From: OPU3-GD-OMZ sp964515235
GTDB lineage: Bacteria; Pseudomonadota; Gammaproteobacteria; Methylococcales; Methylomonadaceae
Direction of reading: 5' to 3'
DNA length: 12,496 bases
Assembly (NCBI GenBank): GCA_964515235.1
Contig: CAZEVO010000041.1
Location: 1-12,496, forward strand
In this document: positions 1-5,623 of the stretch, piece after piece
How the letters are laid out: each line of letters begins with the position of its first letter
Position numbering within the stretch: position 1 is the stretch's first letter
Made by a program: the position numbers and the translations under genes
Notes under the pieces: generated by a model
Database searches by the model: none
Told to the model about the DNA's origin: nothing
What the model saw: the letters and a program-made list of their open reading frames with translations, nothing else

Positions 1-420
1 ATGGTACAGCCTTCCGGCGAAGGTGCAGTGCGTTGTATGCAACAAGCCATGGCCACTGTGACAGGTCCTGTGGATTATATTAATGCGCATGGCACGAGTA
101 CACCGGTAGGCGATACCCGTGAGTTAGAAGCACTGCGTCAGGTTTTTGGTGATAATATGCCAGCCGTCAGTTCGACAAAATCATTAACCGGGCATGCTTT
201 AGGGGGCGCGGGTGTTAATGAGGCGATTTATTCTATGTTGATGATGAAAGAGCAATTCTTGTGTGAGTCAGCAAATATTACCCAGTTAGATCCGAAAGCA
301 GAAGGGGTGCCCATTGTTCGAGAACGCCGGGATAACGTCGCTCTGAAAACCGTGATGTCAAACAGCTTTGGTTTTGGTGGTACAAACTCAACGTTGATTT
401 TTCAGCAACTAAACGATTAA
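1..420 (+). CDS. fabB: 3-oxoacyl-ACP synthase I (FabB), C-terminal part, cut by the window edge
   Basis: This is the last 139 residues of a beta-ketoacyl-ACP synthase, the condensing enzyme that elongates acyl-ACP in fatty acid synthesis; FabB is the form needed for unsaturated fatty acids. The visible part aligns without gaps to roughly residue 269 onward of E. coli FabB. It keeps the active-site His in HGTSTPVGD (fragment residue 30, equal to His298), Lys60 (Lys328) and His65 in the TGH motif (His333), and ends with the family's SNSFGFGGTN loop. The catalytic Cys lies upstream of the window. The ATG at base 1 is therefore an internal Met codon and not the start. The FabB-like wording (SGEGAVRCM, NEAIYS) favours FabB over FabF. 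A terminator follows 10 bases after the stop, so this is the last gene of its transcript. A fabA partner upstream would be expected but cannot be seen. Confidence 0.95.
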   Translation: MVQPSGEGAVRCMQQAMATVTGPVDYINAHGTSTPVGDTRELEALRQVFGDNMPAVSSTKSLTGHALGGAGVNEAIYSMLMMKEQFLCESANITQLDPKAEGVPIVRERRDNVALKTVMSNSFGFGGTNSTLIFQQLND

Positions 421-430
421 ATTCATATTA

Positions 431-460
431 AGCGGGTGTTTTAGAAATACCCGTTTTTTC
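431..460 (+). terminator. Intrinsic terminator of fabB
   Basis: A 9-bp stem (433-441 with 445-453, one G-T pair) closes a 3-base loop and is followed at once by six T residues (454-459). It begins 12 bases after the fabB stop codon. It ends the fabB transcript and separates it from ttcA. Confidence 0.88.
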
Positions 461-493
461 TATCTTTTGATTATTCTTTTCGCAGTTTAAGTT

Positions 494-1354
494 ATGTCTG
501 CTGTTGATGCTAAATTACGTGTTGAATTAAATAAGGTGCAGAAACGACTTCGTCGTGATATTGGCAGTGCGATTGCTGATTATAACATGATCGTTGATGG
601 TGACCGGGTGATGGTTTGTTTGTCGGGAGGCAAGGATTCTTATGCAATGCTTTCAATTTTGCATAATTTACAGCAAACAGCACCAATTCATTTTGACTTG
701 CTAGCCGTTAATTTAGATCAGAAACAACCGGGTTTTCCTGAGCATGTTTTACCAGAATACTTAAAAAACTTAGGGGTTCCTTTTGATATTATTGAGCGCG
801 ATACTTATAGCGTTGTTAAGGAAATAATCCCTGAGGGTAAGACCACCTGTGGTTTGTGTTCGAGACTACGTCGAGGGACGTTATATGGTTATGCTCAAGA
901 GCACGGGATTACCAAAATTGCTTTAGGTCACCATCGTGACGACATTATAGAAACCTTTTTTCTTAATTTATTTTATGGTGGTAAGTTAAAAGCAATGCCA
1001 CCTAAATTATTAAGTGATGATAAGAAAAATATGGTGATTCGCCCAATGGCTTATTGTCGGGAGAAAGATATTGCCCGGTTTGCAAGCATGAAAGACTTCC
1101 CAATTATCCCTTGTAATTTATGCGGGTCACAAGAAAACCTTCAGCGCCAAGCAATGAAGGTTATGCTGCAAACGTGGGACCGGCAGTTCCCAGGGCGTCT
1201 TGAAAGTATCTTTACCGGGTTAAAAAATATTGCCCCCTCGCAATTGGCAGATACTGAGTTGTTTGATTTCGTCAATTTAGAATATCAAGTCGAGTCAAGC
1301 TTAAAAGAAGGAGAGCAAATTGAGCAGGCCGGGTTAGAGATTCTTTTGCAGTAA
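494..1354 (+). CDS. ttcA: tRNA 2-thiocytidine(32) synthetase TtcA
   Basis: TtcA is a cytoplasmic, ATP-dependent thiolase that converts cytidine 32 of certain tRNAs to 2-thiocytidine, using an iron-sulfur cluster as sulfur carrier. The 286-residue protein has the PP-loop SGGKDS at residues 44-49, the first Cys pair C119/C122 in the CGLCSRLRRG motif and the second pair C207/C210 in PCNLCGS, which together match the known cluster ligands and nearby conserved Cys. The GHHRDD motif at about 145-150 is also typical. The N-terminus (KLRVELNKVQKRLRR) matches the family start, so the ATG at 494 is right even though no good Shine-Dalgarno sequence precedes it. It stands alone between the fabB terminator and a tRNA gene. 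Length is normal for the family. Confidence 0.96.
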   Translation: MSAVDAKLRVELNKVQKRLRRDIGSAIADYNMIVDGDRVMVCLSGGKDSYAMLSILHNLQQTAPIHFDLLAVNLDQKQPGFPEHVLPEYLKNLGVPFDIIERDTYSVVKEIIPEGKTTCGLCSRLRRGTLYGYAQEHGITKIALGHHRDDIIETFFLNLFYGGKLKAMPPKLLSDDKKNMVIRPMAYCREKDIARFASMKDFPIIPCNLCGSQENLQRQAMKVMLQTWDRQFPGRLESIFTGLKNIAPSQLADTELFDFVNLEYQVESSLKEGEQIEQAGLEILLQ

Positions 1355-1436
1355 GTCCATTGAGTAAGGAAATAATTCCTGAAGATTGGAAGGAATAGAC
1401 TGTTTCAATGAAGTCGATAATTGATCTATTTTCAGT

Positions 1437-1466
1437 CTGGGAATTGTTCGTTATTTCATGTATAAT
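1437..1466 (+). promoter_or_regulatory. Candidate promoter of the tRNA-Ser gene
   Basis: A perfect -10 box TATAAT lies at 1461-1466, 12 bases before the first base of the tRNA. The -35 region is weak: CTGGGA at 1437-1442 matches three of six positions with an 18-base spacer. The placement suits a tRNA transcript with a short leader. Confidence 0.55.
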
Positions 1467-1478
1467 CTCATTTCTTTA

Positions 1479-1569
1479 GGAGAGGTGGCTGAGTGGTCGA
1501 AAGCGGCGGTCTTGAAAACCGTTGAGGGTTTGTAGCCCTCCCAGGGTTCGAATCCCTGCCTCTCCGCCA
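1479..1569 (+). tRNA. tRNA-Ser, anticodon TGA
   Basis: This is a class II tRNA of 91 bases with encoded CCA. The acceptor stem pairs GGAGAGG (1479-1485) with CCTCTCC (1559-1565), then G1566 and CCA 1567-1569. The anticodon stem GCGGT/ACCGT closes the loop CTTGAAA with anticodon TGA at 1513-1515, which reads UCA and other UCN serine codons. A long variable arm (a hairpin of GAGGG with CCCTC around TTTGTAG) and the T arm with TTCGAAT are present. The long variable arm is the serine identity feature. Confidence 0.97.
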
Positions 1570-1965
1570 TTATTATGACTTCTCCGTTGGTTATCTCTTA
1601 TCCTTATCTTGTTGGCTTCAGTCGTTATCGAACAATTTCCGGGAGACTTATCTCATTATTTTTGACCGATTCCTGCGCAAATAAATATCTCAATGTGTCG
1701 CCTGTCTTAGGCCTAGGTGTAGTGATTAAATTATCTGGTTTGCTTTATACAGCCATCACAAAAGTGACCAGTAAAATAGGCATGGGATAATTGACTGCTT
1801 AAGGTTCTTACCTAATTTATGTTTTTTGATCGTGGTTTACTGAGCCGTAAACTACCGCAGTCAGCTATTAATTTACAACTAGGAAAATACACTGTTTAAA
1901 AACTCAGGGATCGAGCATGGTGCGGTGTGTGATATGGCGTATTGTTGGATGTTTTCAGAAAAAAG

Positions 1966-1977
1966 CGGTTTAAACCG
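1966..1977. repeat. 12-bp perfect palindrome upstream of the response regulator
   Basis: CGGTTTAAACCG is its own reverse complement and the symmetry continues two to three bases outward, allowing one G-T pair. It sits 59 bases before the TTG start at 2037. It could be an operator for a dimeric regulator or a weak hairpin; the sequence does not decide. Confidence 0.45.
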
Positions 1978-2025
1978 TTTCAGATTTACTCTTGCGTGAT
2001 AGTATTAATAAGGTATTTTTTAGTC

Positions 2026-2031
2026 AAGGAG
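2026..2031 (+). promoter_or_regulatory. Ribosome binding site that fixes the TTG start of the response regulator
   Basis: AAGGAG at 2026-2031 lies five bases before TTG 2037-2039. The longer in-frame start at 1992 (also TTG) has no such site and would add 15 residues not found in the family. Confidence 0.75.
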
Positions 2032-2036
2032 CGCTT

Positions 2037-2687
2037 TTGTTAACGGTCTTAATTGTTGATGATCAAGAACTGATTCGTTTAGGAGTGAGGTCTTTGTTAG
2101 ACGCGAATTCCAGTTTAAAATTAACCTGCCATCTAGCTTGTTCTGGTGAAGAGGCGTTGGTTCAGTGTAAAGCTATATCGCCGGACATCATTTTTTTAGA
2201 TATTAATATGCCAGGAATCGGCGGCATTGAAACCACTAGAAAAATATTACAACTTCATCCCGAAGCAAAGATCATTATTCTATCTGTTTTGGATGATGGT
2301 CCGATACCTGAGCAAGTGGTTCAAATGGGTGTTTCAGGGTTTATTTGTAAAGATACGAGTGTTGAGCAGTTAGTGATAGCGATTCAGACAGTATTGGCGG
2401 GCGATTTTTATTTAAGCGATCAAGTTGCTAAAAATTTAGCGTTAAAAAAATTAGGTGTTCTATCCCAGAGTCCTTTTTCTACCCTTTCAAATCGCGAAGC
2501 CGGTGTTTTGCATTTGACTTTACAAGGTCATCCGATTAAAAAAATTTCTGAGTTATTAAATATCACAGAAAAAACGGTAACGACTTATCGTTACCGGTTA
2601 TTTAAAAAGCTGAGTGTTAACAATGATATTGAACTAATGCACCTTGCGATTAAATATAATTATACTGACTGGAAGGTATTGCCCTGA
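2037..2687 (+). CDS. uvrY: UvrY/GacA-like response regulator (receiver plus LuxR-type HTH)
   Basis: This is a NarL/FixJ-family two-component regulator, closest to UvrY/GacA, which are phosphorylated by the BarA/GacS kinase and activate small RNAs that titrate CsrA/RsmA. From the TTG start the protein has 216 residues, the usual UvrY length, and its first nine residues line up with UvrY's MINVLLVDD. The receiver has acidic D8-D9, phospho-acceptor D55 in FLDINMPGIGG, S83 in the switch position and K105. The C-terminal HTH (about 147-208) carries LSNRE, ISELLNITEKTV and TYRYRLFKKL, very like UvrY. The usual neighbour uvrC is absent. It converges on the mtdB pair with 20 bases between stop codons and no clear terminator there. 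Assignment to UvrY/GacA is by residue similarity; control of C1 genes is only a thought from position. Confidence 0.87.
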   Translation: MLTVLIVDDQELIRLGVRSLLDANSSLKLTCHLACSGEEALVQCKAISPDIIFLDINMPGIGGIETTRKILQLHPEAKIIILSVLDDGPIPEQVVQMGVSGFICKDTSVEQLVIAIQTVLAGDFYLSDQVAKNLALKKLGVLSQSPFSTLSNREAGVLHLTLQGHPIKKISELLNITEKTVTTYRYRLFKKLSVNNDIELMHLAIKYNYTDWKVLP

Positions 2688-2707
2688 TTTATACTGGGTT
2701 TTTAGGG

Positions 2708-3607
2708 TCATTTTACTAAATGGCGTGCAACCTGGAAGGCCTCTCTAAAGTCAAGATAAACGGGCTTTTCTGTAGTTAGTAGTTGTCGTAGTAAATATTG
2801 TTGAGTTTTATATTTTATATCGCCAATGGCTAAGGGGCCGACGCTTACAGCGGGCGAATTATCATAGAATCGTCGGCCAAAATCTTTTAACTTAATGCCT
2901 TCAATACCGGCGGGAGGTACTGCGTTGACATCACCGGCGACTTTAAGTTTTGTGGCTGTTGTGAGCAATGCTTGGTTAATAACCTGCACACCGGCTTTAG
3001 CCGCACAGAGGACAATATCAGCCTTTTCAATCAGGGCGGATTTTTCATTATGGTTACCGGCCACAGCGCCTTCAAGTTGACAGTTAAATAATCGGTTGTA
3101 TTCTTGAGCGGTATCTTGAGCCGTATGGATATTAAGGTGGTCTACGAGTGTGGTTTTAGCGCCGGTGAGTGAGGCTATTACACCGCTGGCAATACCGACA
3201 GGGCCAGTGCCACCAAAAACAACGACATTACAATCACTGAAAGATCTCGTTGTTGTGTCAGTCAGAGCTTTTTCAACACAAGCAACCAATGCTGCAGCGG
3301 TCGTAAACGCACCGCTTGGGTCAGCAAGTACAGAGACTTCAAAAGGAGGGACCATAGCCTGTTTGCTGGCGGTTAGCATATCGTAGGCTAACCCCATATC
3401 GCGACCACCAATAAAAATAGCGGTTTGTTTTACGCCTTTGGGTCCTCTTGAAAAAATAGCATCTTGAACCAATCGTTGTGTATGTTCAAAATTGACATTG
3501 TTATAGGGCATGATGATATCAAAGCCGGCATCTGCAGCCATATTGACATCAAAAGGGCTGTTATGGGGCATAGGATCAAACATATGAAGAATTTTTTTCT
3601 TCGCCAT
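2708..3607 (-). CDS. mtdB: Methylene-tetrahydromethanopterin dehydrogenase (MtdB family), divergent second paralog
   Basis: MtdB oxidises methylene-H4MPT to methenyl-H4MPT with NAD(P)+ in the cytoplasmic formaldehyde oxidation pathway of methylotrophs. The 299-residue protein shows family blocks: ILHMF at 6-10, SPFDVNMA (17-24), FIGGRD (65-70), VPPFEVSV (86-93), ADPSGAFTTAA (95-105), the nucleotide loop GGTGPVG (132-138) and GDVNAVPPAGI (225-235). By eye it matches the upstream paralog at about 60% over the first 110 residues and less after that. The residue ending the second strand of the cofactor fold is Asp156 (TTLVDH), as in NAD-preferring enzymes. The block GPLAIGDIKYKTQ departs from the usual GALAIGNVKY. 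It is the distal gene of the leftward pair, 135 bases after mtdB copy 1, with AAGGA before the ATG. It could have a modified substrate or cofactor range. Confidence 0.85.
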   Translation of the reverse strand: MAKKKILHMFDPMPHNSPFDVNMAADAGFDIIMPYNNVNFEHTQRLVQDAIFSRGPKGVKQTAIFIGGRDMGLAYDMLTASKQAMVPPFEVSVLADPSGAFTTAAALVACVEKALTDTTTRSFSDCNVVVFGGTGPVGIASGVIASLTGAKTTLVDHLNIHTAQDTAQEYNRLFNCQLEGAVAGNHNEKSALIEKADIVLCAAKAGVQVINQALLTTATKLKVAGDVNAVPPAGIEGIKLKDFGRRFYDNSPAVSVGPLAIGDIKYKTQQYLLRQLLTTEKPVYLDFREAFQVARHLVK

Positions 3608-3646
3608 TGTTGGTCAGGTCCTTAAGTTATGGTTGAACGGTAAAGC

Positions 3647-3689
3647 GCCACCTGTCATCAAATGCTGGAAGCAACTCATGGCAGGCGGC
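3647..3689. repeat. Nested dyad (stem-loop) between the two mtdB genes
   Basis: The arms 3647-3658 and 3678-3689 pair over 12 positions with one wobble and one mismatch (which of the two depends on strand). Inside, TGCT (3663-3666) pairs perfectly with AGCA (3670-3673) around a 3-base loop. On the leftward transcript it lies in the 135-base spacer between the stop of the first mtdB and the start of the second. It lacks a following T run, so it is more likely an mRNA processing or stability element, or a leftover repeat, than a classical terminator. Confidence 0.6.
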
Positions 3690-3742
3690 AGTTAAAGGTT
3701 TTCTATTTGCGGCGGTATATCTAACGCCGGCGGGTGGTGGTC

Positions 3743-4657
3743 TTAGCCAGCCGACTGAATGTATTCTCTGGCGACGTCAAAAGCGTGTTCAAAATGCAGA
3801 AATTGCGGGCCGTCACTGGTGTTCTCGATCATTTGTTTAAGTAGCTGGTTTTGGGCTTTGTACTTAACGTTACCAATCGCTAATGCGCCAACGCCTACAG
3901 CACCGCTGGTTGATCCTTCAATCGGAGTACCATTGTGAAACGCATCGAGTCCGGCAATGCCTGATGGCGGTACAGCATTGACATCAGCAGCGACTTTTAA
4001 TGCCGGAGCGGAGGCCACCAGTTCAGCGCTTAAGACTTCAATGCCTGCCGCTGCAGTTGCATAAACAACATCGGTGTTTTTAATCATCTCAGCTTTATCT
4101 GCATCGGCTGCACCTTGAATAGTAATTTGGCCATCGCCAAATTCAGTGGTGCACATTTCGGCAATGTGTTGTGCTTTCGCTAGTTGGCGGCCCACAATAG
4201 TGACATTAGCGCCGGCTTTAGCAGAGATAACGGCAGCAGCTTGACCGACAGGCCCTGTGCCGCCTAAAGCCAGAATGTTTTTGCCTTCTAAGGTGGTATT
4301 GAATTTCTCTTTAAGTTCCCGTTCGACACAGGCGACCATACCAGCTGCTGTGGTAAATGCACCGCTAGGGTCGGCGAAAACAGAAACTTCAAAAGGAGGA
4401 ACCATGGCGTGTTTAGCTGATTTAAGCATATCCATCGCTTGTTTAGTATCACGACCGCCGATGAAAATACCGGTTTTTTTCATACTTTTCTGGCTGCGGG
4501 AGAAAATAGCATCCTGTACTAGGCCGCGAATTTCACTGGGTTCAACGTTGATGTAGGGAATAGCTGAAATCCAGCCAGCATCTAATGCCATATTGACGTC
4601 AAAGGGGCTTAGGTTTTTCGCAGTCGTAAGCATATGCAGGATAAATGGTTTTTCCAT
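3743..4657 (-). CDS. mtdB: NAD(P)-dependent methylene-tetrahydromethanopterin dehydrogenase MtdB
   Basis: This is the more canonical MtdB: it catalyses oxidation of methylene-H4MPT to methenyl-H4MPT after formaldehyde is condensed with the cofactor (spontaneously or by Fae). The 304-residue protein follows the known M. extorquens MtdB closely: ILHML..SPFDVNMALDAG at the N-terminus, FIGGRD (65-70), PPFEVSVFADPSGAFTTAA, the nucleotide loop GGTGPVG (132-138), ADVNAVPPSGIAG and GVGALAIGNVKY. The second strand of the cofactor fold ends in Gly156-Arg157 (IVGRQLAKAQ), which resembles the NADP-binding CGRKLDKAQ of MtdA and suggests NADP preference. It is the promoter-proximal gene of the leftward pair and diverges from sdhC. 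A GAGAGA ribosome site lies just before the ATG at 4657. Confidence 0.92.
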   Translation of the reverse strand: MEKPFILHMLTTAKNLSPFDVNMALDAGWISAIPYINVEPSEIRGLVQDAIFSRSQKSMKKTGIFIGGRDTKQAMDMLKSAKHAMVPPFEVSVFADPSGAFTTAAGMVACVERELKEKFNTTLEGKNILALGGTGPVGQAAAVISAKAGANVTIVGRQLAKAQHIAEMCTTEFGDGQITIQGAADADKAEMIKNTDVVYATAAAGIEVLSAELVASAPALKVAADVNAVPPSGIAGLDAFHNGTPIEGSTSGAVGVGALAIGNVKYKAQNQLLKQMIENTSDGPQFLHFEHAFDVAREYIQSAG

Positions 4658-4689
4658 AGGTCTCTCTCAAAGGGGGGTAAAAATCAGTA

Positions 4690-4695
4690 ATTATA
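4690..4695 (-). promoter_or_regulatory. Candidate -10 box of the mtdB transcript, in the mtdB/sdhC divergent region
   Basis: On the minus strand TATAAT lies at 4695-4690, which would start transcription about 25 bases before the mtdB ATG; the -35 region there is T-rich and poor. The rest of the 196-bp divergent region (4658-4853) must also drive sdhC, where only weak boxes are seen (TATGAT at 4815-4820, TTGAAA at 4807-4812). An inverted pair TAACG/CGTTA (4721-4725, 4740-4744) lies between the two transcripts. Confidence 0.4.
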
Positions 4696-4853
4696 AAACA
4701 AAAAATTGCTAAATAAAACGTAACGACTAGACTATTTTTCGTTAATATACGGCAGTAATTCAAATAAAAATTTCACGTATCATTCCAGGGGTGTGCAGTG
4801 TTCGGGTTGAAAGGTATGATGGGCTTAATAATTAACTTAAGTATGTTTGATTT

Positions 4854-5228
4854 ATGTCTAAAAAGCACCACCCCTTAGCGCCGCATGTAACAATTTACAA
4901 GTGGCCTTTGACCGCGATACTCTCGATTAGTCATCGTCTTACCGGGGTTTTTTTAATTGCCGGATTGTTTGTTTTCTTTATTATTCTCGTCGGGTTAGCC
5001 GGTGGCGAAGCAGTATTTTTGTTAGTCCAGTATTTTTTAAACCAAGGGTTGGCACAAATCGTGTTGGTTGGTTTTGTCTTTGCTCTGTCTTTTCATTTGG
5101 TCCATGGGGTGCGGCATTTGTTATGGGATTTGGGCTTGGGTTTTGAATCTTCGAAATTAGGCGTTTATGCGTTGGGTGAGTTGTTGGCTGTATTGCTGCT
5201 TACGAGCGTTGTACTGGCATTGGTTTAA
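4854..5228 (+). CDS. sdhC: Succinate dehydrogenase cytochrome b556 subunit SdhC
   Basis: SdhC is one of two membrane anchors of complex II and helps bind heme b and ubiquinone. The 124-residue protein has a short cytoplasmic N-terminus (HHPLAPHVTIYKWP), then SISHRLTG with Ser24 and Arg28 matching the quinone-site Ser27/Arg31 of E. coli SdhC, and three membrane segments at about 19-48, 62-88 and 103-124. His81 in SFHLVHGVRHLLWD matches the heme ligand His84. The wording HGVRHLLWD and the PLAPH start resemble alphaproteobacterial and mitochondrial SdhC. It opens the sdhCDABE operon; its own ribosome site is weak. SdhD begins five bases after the stop. Confidence 0.95.
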   Translation: MSKKHHPLAPHVTIYKWPLTAILSISHRLTGVFLIAGLFVFFIILVGLAGGEAVFLLVQYFLNQGLAQIVLVGFVFALSFHLVHGVRHLLWDLGLGFESSKLGVYALGELLAVLLLTSVVLALV

Positions 5229-5233
5229 CTGAG

Positions 5234-5620
5234 ATGAAGCAGAACATTAAAGCATTCCTGCATCAGTTAAGCGCTAAGCTCATGATGTCACCGGTTAAAA
5301 AGCTGTGGATTTTGCAGCGAGTGACAGCGGTTCTTTTGGTGCCTGTCGTGATTTGGTTAGGGTCTTTCTTTCATTATGGTCTGACTGCTTCGTATAGCGA
5401 GTTTAGCGAATGGTTGTTAGAGCCTTTGAATTTGGTTTGTCTTTTTGTTTTTTTAGGCGTTGTGGTCGTTCATAGTTATTTAGGTTTGAGGGTGATTGTA
5501 GAAGATTATCTTTCAGAGCAGAAGCTTCAGAGGATTGTAATGCATGTATCATTTTTGGGATTTTGTCTGTTAATTGCAGGTGTTATATTGACCGTAATCA
5601 TTTTGTTTTTCAGGGTGTAA
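5234..5620 (+). CDS. sdhD: Succinate dehydrogenase membrane anchor SdhD
   Basis: SdhD is the second membrane anchor of complex II. The 128-residue protein has three hydrophobic segments (about 29-49, 65-89 and 99-127). His80 in VVVHSYLGLRVIVEDY matches the heme ligand His71 of E. coli SdhD, and Asp91-Tyr92, exactly eleven and twelve residues later, match Asp82-Tyr83 at the quinone site. Overall sequence is poorly conserved, as usual for this subunit, so the call rests on these residues and on its place between sdhC and sdhA. SdhA starts three bases after the stop. Confidence 0.93.
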   Translation: MKQNIKAFLHQLSAKLMMSPVKKLWILQRVTAVLLVPVVIWLGSFFHYGLTASYSEFSEWLLEPLNLVCLFVFLGVVVVHSYLGLRVIVEDYLSEQKLQRIVMHVSFLGFCLLIAGVILTVIILFFRV

Positions 5621-5623
5621 AGT

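Larger units (their letters stand above)
1570..2036. other. 467-bp stretch without a convincing gene
   Basis: No reliable gene is seen between the tRNA and the response regulator. A 71-codon open frame at 1575-1790 starts six bases after the tRNA, has no ribosome binding site and reads like no family I know, so I do not call it. Visible structure: a GTTTAC/GTAAAC hairpin (1835-1840 with 1847-1852), a TTGACT box at 1791-1796 that could be a -35 element, several GGA triplets between 1880 and 1955, and the palindrome at 1966-1977. No copy of the tRNA 3' end is repeated here, so nothing marks an integrated element. Confidence 0.6.

Noticed and set aside
1479..1569. tRNA-Ser as an integration site of a mobile element
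   Set aside because: No integrase and no repeat of the tRNA 3' end were found in the window; the flanking genes are core genes.
1643..1663. Terminator for the tRNA (GAGA/TCTC stem then T run)
   Set aside because: A 4-bp stem is too weak and the T run is short.
1575..1790. 71-codon open frame just after the tRNA
   Set aside because: It has no ribosome binding site, starts six bases after the tRNA, has no recognisable motif, and a frame of this size is expected by chance.
1992..2036. Longer N-terminus of the response regulator from TTG 1992
   Set aside because: The shorter start at 2037 has AAGGAG at good spacing and matches the UvrY N-terminus residue by residue.
2895..3386. Plus-strand open frames of 61 and 78 codons
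   Set aside because: They are shadows of the minus-strand mtdB copy, whose protein is clearly conserved.
4257..4556. Plus-strand 99-codon open frame
   Set aside because: It is antisense to the canonical mtdB and has no family features.
4672..4677. Run of six G upstream of mtdB as a phase-variation tract
   Set aside because: It is short, lies in the untranslated leader outside the promoter boxes, and core metabolism is an unlikely target.
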